Source: Ehretia macrophylla (Eukaryota > Streptophyta > Magnoliopsida > Boraginales > Ehretiaceae). From it: a stretch of 64,000 nucleotides of DNA. The notes beneath the pieces are model-generated. The model ran no database searches, had not been told where the DNA came from, and was given only the letters and a program-made list of their open reading frames with translations. A program made the position numbers and the translations under genes. Every line of letters starts with the position of its first letter. Within the stretch, counting starts at the first letter, position 1. This document shows, in pieces, positions 11,057 to 23,297 of the stretch. Where the stretch lies: assembly GCA_037974665.1 (NCBI GenBank), contig CM075764.1:76028325-76092324 (forward strand), written 5' to 3'.

Positions 11057-12716
11057 ATGCACGGGCGTCGTTCCTTAAATCTGGAACTCGCCCTGCATAA
11101 TCCAGAGCCCCAGAAAACTCCGCGAAGGAGAGTCAAAGTCCTGTTGACCCACAAATGACTATTTGTCAACATTTTTCTTCGGGCGATTACAACCCTGAAT
11201 TTTCCATAGCCCCACCGGCCCTTGGCAACGTTAACTTTGAGCTTAAGACAGGAACAATTTCAAATTTGCCTTTCTTTATGGGAAGAGCAATGAAATCTCT
11301 CACGCTCATATCATACAATTCTTGGAAGCATGTTTTATGCTTCACATCCCTAATGTGAGCCATGAGATCATTCAACTACGTCTATTTCTGTTTTCCTTAA
11401 AAGACAAAGCCAAACAATGGCTGAATCATTTAGATGCAGGAGTCATTACATCTTGGGAAGAACTTGGTCGGAAATTCTTACATAGGTTCTTCCCAAAGGC
11501 CAGAACCACTACTCTGTGAACAAACATCATGTCATTCGTGCAGTCAGACTTAGAGCCTTTTCATGAAGCTTGGGAGAGATTTATAGATCTTAGGAATTAG
11601 TGTCCCCATGATGGGTTTGCCTGTCACGAACTCTTGCATTATTTCTTTAAAGGTCTTATACCTCAGCAGAAAATAATGGTTAATGCAATGAGTAATGGAG
11701 GTTTCTATAACCTCACAGCAGACGAAGCTTGGAGTAGAATTGATAATATAGCTGAAGATTCTCTTCAGAACACATCTATAGATAGAAAAACTAGAAGTAC
11801 CCACAACCCCCAAAAGAACGTATTGTTCGAGGTGAACTCTAACTCCAATACCCAATTGACCGATAAAGTAGATGCCCTAGAATTTCGATTAGAAAAATTC
11901 ATATCTCTAGGGTCTACTTCTTCACAACAAGCTCCTCAAATCACGGAAGTTTGTGCTGTATGTTCTGCAGTAGATCACTCTACTCTAGACTGTCCAATTA
12001 GTTCACAGGCTCCTGAATTTATACAAGAACAAGTCTTCGCCACTTAAGGATATACAAGAAATTACAATCCATATTCAAACACGTATAATCCTAGCTAGTA
12101 AGACAACCCTGCATTTTTGTGGCGACAAGGGAATCATGAGACTCAGTTTCCTCAACAACAATATCAGAAACAAGAAGGAAATTTTGAGCCTCGCTTCCCT
12201 CAACAATCATATCAAAGGCCACAAAATTCTAACCCTCCTAGTTTGTACCCAGTTCAGAAAGAACCGTTCTGAACACAGCGGAACAATTTTCCCGCTCTTC
12301 TTCCTGCACAGTCATCATCTAAAGACAAGTTTGATAAACTCTTACAATTGGTCCAAGTTCAGCAACAGTCTATCGCTAAACTTGAGGGACAAATTGGATA
12401 GATGGCCCAAACTTTAAGCAGGAGAGATGAGGGTAAACTCCTATCTCAGACCATGGAAAATCCACGAGGACAATGTAGTAATATCCAAACTGAGACTTTC
12501 CACGAACAGGCTAAGGTTGTAACTACCCTTAGGAGTGGGAAAGTGATAGACAAGGAGGTTAGAAAGAAAAATAGGGATGTTCCTGATAAGGTAGAGGAAC
12601 CTGAGATCGAGGTTTTAACCAACAATGTTGATGACTCCCGTAGGAATGAAAACCCAATGGTAGAGCCTTTAGTTGAATCTTTATCCAAAGCACATTTCCT
12701 AACAGCTCTGTCCTGA
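11057..12716 (+). pseudogene. gag: B gag (Athila)
   Basis: The likely start is ATG 11057, where 33 codons end at TGA 11156. Coding continues in a second frame from 11155 (SIAPPALGNVNFELK) and then a third from about 11290 to 12716. The third frame has the core AKQWLNHLDAGVITSWEEL and a CCHC knuckle, CAVCSAVDHSTLDC. In-frame stops at 11517-11519 and near 11600, 12045, 12095 and 12400 interrupt it. Gag would form the cytoplasmic particle of the element. Two frameshifts plus stops make it a pseudogene. Spacer 10788-11056 is leader with no other feature. Confidence 0.88.
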
Positions 12717-12939
12717 CCAAAGCCGAGTGTTAATCCTAACTAGCTCAAGGTCTTAGAGCATCTGAAAGATATTAAGATCAATTTGCCTTTAGTAGAGGTA
12801 ATCCAACAAATCCCTGCCTATTCAAATTTCTAAAGGATTTGTGTGTGAAAAAAAGATGGACCAACTCCATACCTAAGACAGTCCGACTCACTAAGAAGGT
12901 TAGTAGCATTGTACTAGAGGGCTGCCTCAGAAGTGCAGT

Positions 12940-13374
12940 GACCCAGGAGCTTTCACGATTCCATGTTTAATCAATGACCAACAGGTAGAAAGTGCATTGC
13001 TAGGCTTAGGGTCTAGTGTTAACCTTATTTCTCACACAGTTTCCCAAAGGCTAGGGCTTGGAGAGTTGACACCAACAAATGTAACCCTCCAGTTGGCAGA
13101 TAGATCTGAACGAAGACCTCAAGGTATTGTAGAGGATGTCATAATCAGAGTCGGAGAATTTCTGTTCCCAATGGATTTCATTGTGTTAGATATGGACTTA
13201 GGCCCTGATAACAAGAATATCACTCCCGTTTTACTAGCCAAACCTTTCCTAGCAACAACTGATGGTGTTATTTATTGTAGGACGGGGATGACAGAACTAA
13301 CATTTGGGAACATGAGAATGAAGTTAAGGGTTGCTGATGCAGCCACCAAGTTAGACCAAGATAAGGAAGAATAA
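12940..13374 (+). pseudogene. pol: B pol: aspartic protease
   Basis: The frame reads ESALLGLGSSVNLISHTVSQ, aligning with the Athila protease site ALLDLGASVNL. The catalytic Asp is replaced by Gly, so it would be inactive. The flap and C-terminal part (VLLAKPFLATTDGVI) are intact up to TAA 13372. 12717-12940 is a decayed gag-protease junction. Confidence 0.83.
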
Positions 13375-13428
13375 TACTTCCATGTTGATACCATTGACTC
13401 ATGCATAGATGAGTTTGCCCAATCATTC

Positions 13429-14396
13429 TTGTCTCCTGATGAGGAGATAGCCGAACTTGAACGGCTACTATTTGAATGCGACATTTCTTCTGAAATGGTC
13501 GCCTCCGCTTCCATTTTTACTGATCAAGATAAGGATGATCAAGTAATAAATCATTTCCCTGAAGTCCCCGATTGTCCTACAATTAAGTCTCCACCAGTTT
13601 TGGAGCTGAAAACATTGCCTGAGCATCTTAAGTATGCCTACTTAGGACCTGGAAAGACCTTACCAGTCATCATTGCCTCGGATTTGACTACCGAGAATGA
13701 AGCCAAACTCTTAAAAGTCCTGAGTACTCATAAAAAGGCAATAGGTTGGACAATTTCAGACTTGAAAAGAATTGATCCCTCCGTGTGTATGCACCGAATT
13801 CACCTCGAGGAAGGAGTTATTCCTTCTCGAAATTTCAGAGAAGAATAAACCCAAAAATTGGTGATGTCGTCCACAAGGAGATCATTAAGTTACTTGATGT
13901 AGGTATTATATACCCGATTTCTGATAGTTCTTGGGTAAGTCCGGTACAAGTTGTACCGAAGAAATTTGGGATTACAGTGGTCCCAAATGATAAAGGTGAG
14001 CTCATTTCTACACGAACCACTACTGGGTGGCGTGTATGTATTGATTACAGGAAACTCAACTCCAAGACAAGAAAAGACCACTTCCCGTTGCCCTTCCTTG
14101 ACCAAGTCCTAGATAGAGTAGTCGGACAAAGCTACTACTACTTTTTGGACGGGTTTTCGGGATACAATCAAATCCCAGTCTTTCCTAAAGATCAGGAAAA
14201 GACTAAATTCACTTGTCCTTATGGCACCTTTGCATTCAGGCGTATGCCTTTTGGTCTTTGCAATACCCCTGCGACGTTTCAAAGATGTGTGATGGCCCTC
14301 TTCTTGGGCATGATCGAAAAGCTCCTAGAAGTCTTCATGGATGACTTCTTAGTATTTGGAGCTGCCTTCGATGAATGCCTTACACATCTTTCATAA
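13429..14396 (+). pseudogene. pol: B pol: linker and reverse transcriptase
   Basis: 13429-13848 is the linker (LKYAYLGPGKTLPVIIASDL, then KAIGWTISDLKRIDPSVCMH). A frameshift at about 13845 moves into the RT frame. RT has WVSPVQVVPKK, VCIDYRKLNSKTRKDHFPLP, motif A FLDGFSGYNQI and an intact active-site motif FMDDFLVFG. TAA at 14394-14396 interrupts the frame, which then continues unchanged. Confidence 0.9.
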
Positions 14397-15182
14397 GTGC
14401 TTGACCGATGTGTTGAAATGAACCTAGTTCTAAGTTGGGAAAAGAGTCACTTCATGGTTAAACAAGGTATAGTTCTGGGTCATGTTGTTACAGAGGATGG
14501 AATCCATGTGGACCCAGCCAAAGTCGAGCTAATAGAAAAGCTGCCCGCACCCAAGATGGTGCGTGATATCAGATCTTTCCTTGGTCACGCTGGTTTCTAT
14601 AGGTGTTTCATCAAGAACTTTAGCCATACAACCCGACCTCTCTCTAGTCTCCTAGCACACGATACTGATTTCAACTTTGATGACAAGTGCTCGGAAGCTT
14701 TTGAGAAGCTCAAATCCTTGCTATCCTTTGCTCCTATCATCCAACCTTCTGACTATAGTCTCTTCTTTGAAATAATATGCGATGCATCAGACTATGCAGT
14801 AGGAGCTGTATTAGGCCAGCGTAAGGATAAGCTGCCTACTGTGATACATTATGCTAGTACAACTTTAGATGAGGCTCAAAAGAACTACACAACCACTGAA
14901 AATGAATTGATAGTTGTAGGCTTCTCCCTGGATAAGTTCAGATCTTACATCCTAGGATCCAAAGTAATAGTTTACACAGACCATGCGACTTTGCGGTATT
15001 TACTAACTAAAAAGGATACAAAGCCCCGTTTAATCTGTTGGTTATTACTCCTACAAGAGTTCGACCTTGAGATCAAAGACAAGAAAGGAAGCGAGAATTC
15101 TATTGCCGATCATCTATCACGTTTGGTACGTGATTCTCCTATTGATACTCTGCCTTTCAAAGACACGTTCCCTGATGAGTAA
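14397..15182 (+). pseudogene. pol: B pol: RT thumb and RNase H
   Basis: This stretch of 261 codons in the RT frame holds [20 protein letters not shown], then RNase H with the acidic triad in [17 protein letters not shown] and YTDHATL. It closes with [11 protein letters not shown]. The stop at 15180 stands where relatives have Gln (FPDEQLF), a likely CAA to TAA change. Confidence 0.9.
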
Positions 15183-16508
15183 CTTTTTGCTGTCTCACAT
15201 AAGACCCCGTGGTATGCCCACTTTGTAAACTATCTAGCTGCCCAAGAGATTCGAACTCACTGGGGTAAACGACAAAGGGAACGATTCAGGGCACAAGTCA
15301 AGTACTTTATCTGGGAAGATCCCTATCTTTTTAAGATCTATGCAGATCAGGTCATTAGGAGATGTATTCTTGAGGATGAAACTAATAGCATTCTCCAGTT
15401 CTGCCACTTTGAAGCATGTGGTGGACATTTCGGAGGAAAAAAGATAGTTGTTAAAGTCCTTCAATATGGGTACTTCTGGCACACTCTTTTCAAGGATGCC
15501 CAGTGATTGTGTAAAAATTGCCCACAATGTCAACAAGCTAGCTCCATTTCAAGAAGGGACATGATGCCCCTTACACCCATCCTTATATGTGAAATATTTG
15601 ATGTGTGGGGGTATAGACTTTATGGGTCCCATTCCTCATTCCTCAGGTTATACTTATATTCTTGTCGGTGTGGACTATGTGTCCAAGTAGGTAAAGGAAG
15701 TGGCAACCTGAACCAATGACCATAAAGTCACGGTCAAGCTCATTAAAGAAAACATCTTTTCTTATTCGGGGTACCATATATATTTATAAGTGACGAAGGA
15801 CAGCATTTTCGTCACAGGACACTCGAAGCCTTATTAAGAAAATACTCTGTCCACCACAAGATAGCAACGTCTTACTACCCACAAACAAGTGGTCAAATGG
15901 AGGTATTGAATAGGGAAATCAAGTCAATTCTTCATAAAATGATTAGGCCTAATCGCAAAGATTGGTCAAGTCGTCTGCATGATGCATTATGGGCCTACCG
16001 TACTACTTTCAAAACTCCCATCGGCATGTCTCCGTATAGATTGGTATACGGTAAATCATGCCACCTCCCTGTTGAACTAGAGCATAAAGCCTATTGGGCT
16101 ATTAAGGCCCTGAACTTTGACTTGTAACTGGCGGATGAAGGTAGGAAGTTGGCGTTGAGTGAACTAGAAGAGCTTCGCTTTGAAGCTTATGAGAATGCCA
16201 AACTCTATAAAGAGAGAATGAACAGGATTCATGATAGATCTATTCTAAGAAAGACTTTATCTCCTTCTGATAAAGTGTGGCTGTTTAATTCTAGGCCGAA
16301 GTTCTTTCCAGGCAAATTAAGAACAAAGTGGGATGGTCCTTATGAAGTGCTTAAAGCATATCCTTTTGGAGTTATCTTGATCAAACATCCCATAAATGGG
16401 CGTATTCTCATAGTCAATAGACAAAGACTAAAGCATGCTTTCGATCCTAAGGTGGTCCCTCATGAAGTTGAATCCGTTGAACTTCTGGACCCTGTTTACC
16501 TTCCATAA
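15183..16508 (+). pseudogene. pol: B pol: integrase
   Basis: The HHCC finger is seen in CHFEACGGHFG and CKNCPQCQQ. The first catalytic Asp lies in [11 protein letters not shown], reached after a frameshift near 15605. The second is in SDEGQHF (about 15790, again shifted) and the Glu in [12 protein letters not shown] at 15897. The C-terminal part (VWLFNSRPKFFPGKLRTKWD) runs to TAA 16506. A TAA at 16125 replaces a probable Gln. Three frame changes and at least four stops disable it. Confidence 0.88.
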
Positions 16509-17960
16509 AAAGGAATCTGCCTAGCTTATGGCATTAAACTCAGTACAATCGTCTGGCTGAAGATGTTAAACATAGCACTACTAAGAGGCAACCTAGTACT
16601 CTTTTGTGTAAATATTTGATTAATTTCTGTCGTTTACATGTATTCTTTGAATCTTTCTCCAACTTTAGGTAGTTTGGGTTTTAAGCCCTGAGGAACATTC
16701 ATAGAGGTACCAGTCTTGTTATACTAGTGGTCAATGTACGTTTCTATGTGCGGTTAACTTAATTGTGTAACTCTGTCTTATTGTGTGAGCTACTCCACCA
16801 GCTTAATGTAGTTTGGGTCTGTTGGGTATTACTTGATAAGATAGTTAGGAGTATGAGCATACACCAGACGTAACGTCTATGACGTAAAACCCTACTGTTC
16901 TATCCTTGACTCTGTGGAACTAGCTTTGGCCTTAAGTGGCTGAAGGAAAGCACTAGATATCGTGAGCATAGAAACATTTGGAAGAGTTAGTCTTTGTAGG
17001 AGTATCAACTCTAGAACCCCAAAAAAGAGTCTAAATGGTTTGGATAGTTTATTTATTTTCTTTATGTCTTAGTTAGTCTCATTGACCGGTAATTCTTTTT
17101 GACCCCACTCCTTTATACTATTTTGTATAAATTAACTTATTATTATTTTTGTTGTGTTGGTGATAATCTGTAAAATGCTTTGTCTACTAATCTTTAATTG
17201 CAGAATGATACATCTTTTGGCAAAAGTTAGTAGAAAATCTTTGACATCAACATCGAAATACTTCACATCAGGTGATATATTTCCTTATTACATTTCCCTT
17301 TATACCTGATCAACTTGCGCTGTAGAGTAAGCAAACCACAGGTTTGGGGATGTAGCATTTGTCATTATGTTATTTCTTGCATATTACACTCTCACTATCT
17401 TACATTGCTATTTGCTTGAGGGCAAGCAAAGTTTCGGTGTGGAGGTGCGTACATTTCATGAAAAAAATTTCAAAAAATGCAAGAAATACACCATTTTTCT
17501 TCATGAGAAGAGTAGTTTGCTACCTTACTTGTTAAAAGAGATGATTTAGATGATTTGAGAACCTATGTTGTTAGCTATGGATTGTGAAAAACTCTGAGGA
17601 AACTCTATAAAAAAAACTTTGGGGTACTATATTCATGAGTAAACCTAGATGTTCTTCTTTTCTTCAATTGATAGTTATGTGATTATAAAAGGATTGAGAT
17701 TGGATTACTGTTTGTTATGAGAACTTCTTGTGATTGAAACCTGAACCTTTATGCCATGCCTATACAGTATGTTATGTTACTCTGTCTATATGTACACTCT
17801 AAAAAAAAGGAAAAAGAAAAGAAAAAAGAGAGAAAAACAAAGAAAACAATACAAAAAAATAGAAAAAGGAAAAAAATAGTGTACATACTTTTACTGTTGA
17901 AATAAAAATTTTGGTGTAAATATGTTGTAAATCTCTAAGGACCATTATCCTAGACATTGT
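16509..17960 (+). other. B 3' internal region, first part
   Basis: No gene is recognised. At about 17408-17440 there is a copy of the GGCAAGCAAAGTTTCGGTGT motif that resembles the segment before the real 3' LTR at 23265-23297. At 17795-17880 there is a purine-rich, A-dominated tract typical of Athila 3' regions. The 60-codon frame at 17367 is not convincing. Confidence 0.6.
17956..17960. repeat. Target-site duplication of C, left copy (ATTGT)
   Basis: ATTGT precedes TGTTAGAGAT at 17961 and recurs at 22677-22681 after GATCCTTCA. Confidence 0.8.
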
Positions 17961-18591
17961 TGTTAGAGATATGCCCTAATGCTACATATTTGGATGACAT
18001 ATATTGGGGCATTTTGACATTTACTTATGGCATTAGTGTTTATATGTTCGTTTACATATTGACATAATTAGGACATTCATATTCTCCTTCTTTACGTGTA
18101 TGAATGAGTCCCTAGTATTTTCATTAGAGAAATGTATTCTAAAAGCGTTTAGAATATGTTGGCGTATTTCTTTAATATGATAAATATTTAAAGTGTTCAT
18201 AGTCCTTAGATTATTTGATCGGGACTTTAATAATCAATTACGGACTATCACATGTGTTGTTACGTTTGATTAATATAGAGATATTAATCTTAAAGGATGG
18301 TGAGCCACGTCCCATAACAGCATAGCGATGCGACTTCCAAACATGTGGATGACTATTAGTTGAATAGATCATTGAATGTGACGTGAATAACAAATTACAT
18401 GACTTTGGATTAATAAATTGTTAATCGTTGCGATTGTGCATGTAATCCTTAGACTTGAGACATTACGGTTGTCATATGTATTGGGGTTTGATTCTAGCGT
18501 TTGGACAATGATTGTTTCGACAAACGATATGAGATACGTCCTCTCGCAGTTTCATTCGTCTGGTATAGTGATTGACAAGTAGTGGTCAAGA

Positions 18592-18596
18592 GAGGA
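18592..18596. repeat. Target-site duplication of D, left copy (GAGGA)
   Basis: GAGGA is repeated at 20873-20877 directly after the LTR end TATTACA. Confidence 0.9.
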
Positions 18597-20872
18597 TGTC
18601 AAGCCCCGACCCGACCCCGCAAAAGGCTAAGCCCGAACCCGACACACGGACGGAGTCTCCTCTGTACCGGGGACGATCCGAAAACCCTAAAATCAATATA
18701 ACACTTGCGAAAGCCATATAATAATCAAAACAAGCCAACTTTCTTCAAAACATACATTTCTTATTATCCAACTTTCCAAGCCAAAAATGATATGCATACT
18801 ACACAAGTATTTATGCCACTAATCAATTCCAATAGCATGCATTTTCTTACTAGTCACAAGAGTGTAAGTTACAACTTTACATTCTTTCAACTTATACAAC
18901 ATAAGACCATAGAGGCCTCAAACTAGAAAATATATACAAGGCTACAAGCCTCAAAATTAAGCGACCTCCACGCAATATACATAACAAGCAAGGTTCGCAC
19001 AAAAACTGGTAACCAACCACCAGCAAAGCAGAGAAGTGCTATCACGGAAACACCTCCACCTGCTCCTCCTCCTCTATTACCTCGAGAGGGTCTGCTTCAA
19101 CTACTCCTGTAAAACATAGTATAGAGAGGAATGAGCAAAAACTATTGCTCAGCGAGGGCAATTGGTCTCAAGGACGGAGATGAGAGGAGTATGCAATGCA
19201 ATTAGCCAAGCAATACATACAAATCATATAAAGATACAACCAAAGCCAACAATAAAGCAAGGCAAGTATTTAAAGCTGCAAACACTCATTCAAAGGATAC
19301 GATACTCTTTTCACGAGTAACTTTCAAACACAAATTCGATGACGACGCGCTGGCCCAAATCACCTTATAACACCAGTTTGGAATACCCCGGAAGTATCCA
19401 TCAACCTACGACCCAAATCTCCCTGGGAGGCAACCCAAGCGAGAAAGGGAATAGCAGCGGAGCTAGAGCAACCAACACTGGCAACCCAAGGCTACCCAGA
19501 GAGGCCCATCATTCACGCGCGAGACACTATGCAATGCAAGTCTCGATACAAGTCGATAAACAAGCGATAAAGCCACACAAGGGAGAATAACAAAGTAGGT
19601 TACTCTCGCACGCAATAGCAGCAATTGATAAGCAATTCAATCCAAAACAACTCAAACAAGTATTTCAAGTAATTCTAAGCATTCTATAGGCATAAAGACA
19701 AGAAAACACACAAGAACACAAATCGGCCCCAACTATCAAAACACTACCATTTCCAAACGAGCCACGAGTTCTGGAAACTGACTTCGCAACCCTCCTAGGT
19801 CACAATAAGGCACGTCTAAAGACCCCGAAACCTTACTTTACCCTAGAACTCGCGCAAAGCCCCGATTTTCCCCTTTCTCGTTCGAACTACAACTATAACA
19901 ACCAAACACCCAACCAACGCCATAATCGCACCAAAAGTGCGTCCATGTCTTCCCGAAGCAATGCCAACACGCAAAACGAGAAAACGTTAAAGTCGACCTA
20001 AACGACCCCGACTTTCCCAAAGGCATAATTCTCATTTTTTTCCACTACGCAACCCAAACAAACCACACATTTTAGCATTCTAGCGTACCTAGCACATTTC
20101 TACATCAACAGAAAGCATAACAGCGCAACTTCAACGTTTCAAGGTTTTACTATTCACAAAACACTATTCAATTAACAATTTAATTTGCAATCACAACATT
20201 TAACCGCAGAAAATGTTACAAAGCTATAAATACATGTTCTACAAATGCCAAGGAACATTCTAGAAGCATCAAATCACTTTAAATAACGATCTACGGATAA
20301 ATCTCAAAATTGACAAAGTTAACATACACAACGTATAAATGCGCAAATAACATGCTTCCCTCACCTCAGGTACTCCTTGTCGCTATGAAAACAACGCTAG
20401 TTGCCTCGGAAATCACCCCGCACGAGCTCTCGCGAAGATTGATCGATTGGAAGTTGAAATGTTTTTTTTTTCCTCTATGAAGCTCACGGCCAGCTGCTCT
20501 GTTTTGCTGCTGTTTTTCTTTTTATTTTGCTTAGTTTTTAGCTTATAAGGTGTTAAATGGTCAAAGGTCAAAGGTCCAAGGTCAAACTACTTAAGACTTG
20601 GTCAAAGGGCCCTATTTTGTGCATTTTAAAGTCATTTTATCTAAGGTAAGATCAACTGAACCTAGCACCATTTAAAATATAAAATTTAAGTCATCTAAAT
20701 ACTAGTTTCACTATTTGTTGAGGACTAGAAATCGTTATCTAGCTATCGCTCCTTAAATGCAATGCACGTTGCGACGGCGAGAAAGTAACAATTAATTCAC
20801 AAAGAATTTAAGAAAATATAATTTTCAAAATAATAAACAAAGAATTTTTACATTTCGGGCTCGGGTATTACA
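18597..20872 (-). mobile_element. Solo LTR D, Gypsy-type (2276 bp)
   Basis: On the plus strand it runs TGTCAAGCCCCGACCC to CTCGGGTATTACA, so on the minus strand it begins TGTAATACCCGAG, a common Gypsy chromovirus LTR start. GAGGA duplications sit at 18592-18596 and 20873-20877. No internal region or second LTR is present, so unequal recombination between LTRs is the likely origin. The 83-codon frame at 19339 has no recognisable content. Confidence 0.9.
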
Positions 20873-21360
20873 GAGGATCCATTAACCTCTGACGTGAGGC
20901 GATGTCCTATGCGATCCAAGTTTGGTTGTTGAATGAGGAAGTCCTTGGCCAAGGCATGAATAATGGAAATGGGTTTTTCCATGTGTCATCTCTCATTCCA
21001 CCATTTGGATCTATGCATCGTTTCGAGTCTATGAACTTAATCGGATCATGGTTCTTGCTCGACGGGACAATTAATGGAAGGATTGGATTGTACGATAATC
21101 GGCGACCATAAATAGATTCACTTGAATAAGATTTCATTACTTTATAAACTGTCTTGATACGTTGGTAGCTAGAACGTCACTCAAGAACTCTGAGGGTGTT
21201 TTGAGAATGACGGGAGACATTCTCTAAACAAATCGAATAGCTCGATTAACATTGAAAGTGTTCAACGTTTCTTCAGTGCTATATAGTAGTGAATCTAGAA
21301 AGTCACACACAATAGAGCATGGTGAATGTTTTTTTCTATTGAGCTTGATTTAGTTTCTCT

Positions 21361-21716
21361 TAAATTGTTAAAGTGTTAACAATTGCGTTTATTTTCTCTT
21401 GAACTGTTAAAGTGTTAACAATTCGTTTAGTTTCTCTTGAATTATCAAATTGTTAATAATTCATCTACTTTCTCTTGAATTGTTAAAGTGTTAACAATTG
21501 CGTTTAGTTTCTCTTGAATTATTAAAGTGTTAATAATTCGTTTATTTTCTCTTGAATTATTAAAGTGTTAATAATTGTGTTTAGTTTCTCTTGAATTGTT
21601 AAAGTGTTAACAATTATATTTTGTTTCTCTTATATTGTTAAGGAGTTAACAATTGTGTAATTGTTAAGGAGTTAACAATTGTGTAATTGTTAAGGAGTTA
21701 ACAATGGTGTAATTGA
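21361..21716. repeat. Array of ten short hairpins inside C
   Basis: Ten copies of an AATTGTTAA-agtg-TTAACAATT stem-loop occur, the first seven spaced about 42 bp by a TTTAGTTTCTCTTG spacer and the last three about 24 bp apart with GGAG in the loop. Two copies (about 21515-21577) read ATTATTAA...TTAATAAT, so both arms changed together. Confidence 0.88.
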
Positions 21717-22681
21717 CCTATTAAAAGTTATTGGGGTCAATATGCAATTATTATTAAGTGTTGGGGCTAATATGAAAATATGAAAAGGTTGTTTTCATAA
21801 TTTCAACTAATTGTGATTAGGTTGAATATTTAAATACATTAGTGAAAAAATACTATAATAAAAGAAACAAAAGGTGACAAAGGTTTGTCATCTTTTCTTT
21901 TCTATCAAAGAGACAACACAACCTTAATTCAAGGAAGGTTGTCTTCTCTTTTATTTCAAAAGGAGACAAGAATAAGAAAAGAGGGAAAAAGATGACAAAG
22001 CTTGTCACCTTCTATTCTCTCCACACGTTGGAGAAAGAAAAAGATGAAGAAAAAGAATTGTCTTCAGCATCAACCAAGCCATGAGTTGTGTTCATCTATC
22101 TCTCTCCTCAAGCTTCCATGGCTGAAAAAATCAGAGAAAAACGCAGCAAATAATGAGAAGAAGAAGTCTTATCTTCTTCATTATCTTCATCATACATGGC
22201 TGAAAAATGAAGCAAAAGAGATGAAGTTGTCTTCTTTTCTTCTTTACCAAAACGTAGCCATGAACAAGGAAGAAGAAGGAAATGGTTTTGCTCTCTTCTT
22301 CAACAACAAGCTCATAAATCTTCCATGATAGATCTAGCACAAAACAACCACGGAAATGGAGAAGCCATTCTTTGCTCGTGTGGACGGACTAGAGCTCTTG
22401 TGTTTTCAAGAAGAGGTATCTTCCATCAAGTGTGCAAAAATTCAGATCTATGACTTCCATGAGTTGTCTACAAGAGGTATACTCTTATACTATCTCTTGT
22501 CAATATATATACTTGCTATATATATGTTTTGCATATGTTGATCACATGATATCAAGATTAGAGTTTCATATGAACATTTGCTTTGAATTCCTGAAAAATT
22601 TTGAATGTCATGTTTTCGCTTCCGCTCGATTGTTAGCAAGATGATGTTCATAACTCTAAATATACAAGATCCTTCAATTGT

Positions 22682-23297
22682 AATTTGGGATATATGCTAT
22701 AGTGTAAGGTTTCGAGTCTGGATATCTCGGGTGATTAAGGCACGTAGGGGTCCCTTTGAAACCTAGCAACCGCAGTCATAATGACGGGAAATTGTTGGCC
22801 TCAAAGCCCACTACATGGGATATCCAAAAAGCAAAAGAAACTGAACACTATATAGAGATATTGTAAGTTGTACTTTTATATTTCTGGCAAATGTTAAAGG
22901 GTTAAGGCATGATCAAGAATTTGATTACAAATGTAGGCAAGAATATCACGGTCCAATCTGTTTGCATAACTTGAAAGTTAAGTACTGAATGAACTTAATC
23001 TGCTTCGTTTACTTCTAAATATGTACTCCGAATCAATCAATAGTCGATTTCCAATAAGAGTACCTATTTGTGAAAGCTAAGTAAAAGGTTCTCTTATCAT
23101 GTTTGTCATCAACTGCTAAATAGGTTTAAGATAGTAGATTGCATTTCTCATGTTTCATACTTGGAAAATGTTTGACAAAAAGATAGGTTAGATTATTTCA
23201 TCTGTTTTTTGACTTGTAAATTCTGCAAAATTGACTTTCACATCTGTTTTAAAGACAGTCTTGCTTGAAGGCAAGCAAGGTTTAGGTTTGGGGATGT
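22682..23297 (+). other. B 3' internal region, second part, with polypurine tract
   Basis: This continues B after element C. No gene is recognised. It ends with GGCAAGCAAGGTTTAGG and a G-rich tract (23284-23297) directly before the LTR start TGATG, the expected position of the plus-strand primer. Confidence 0.75.

Larger units (their letters stand above)
17961..22676 (+). mobile_element. Element C: solo LTR or non-coding LTR element, split by D
   Basis: It starts TGTTAGAGATATGCCC and ends ATCCTTCA, with TG...CA ends and a 5-bp duplication ATTGT. Without D it is 2435 bp. No gag, pol, primer site or internal LTR boundary is seen, so it is most simply a solo LTR. The TGTTAG start and style suggest Copia, at low certainty. 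It holds a CT/GA-rich part (21890-22330) and the hairpin array at 21361-21716. Orientation is assigned from the TGTT start only. Confidence 0.75.
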
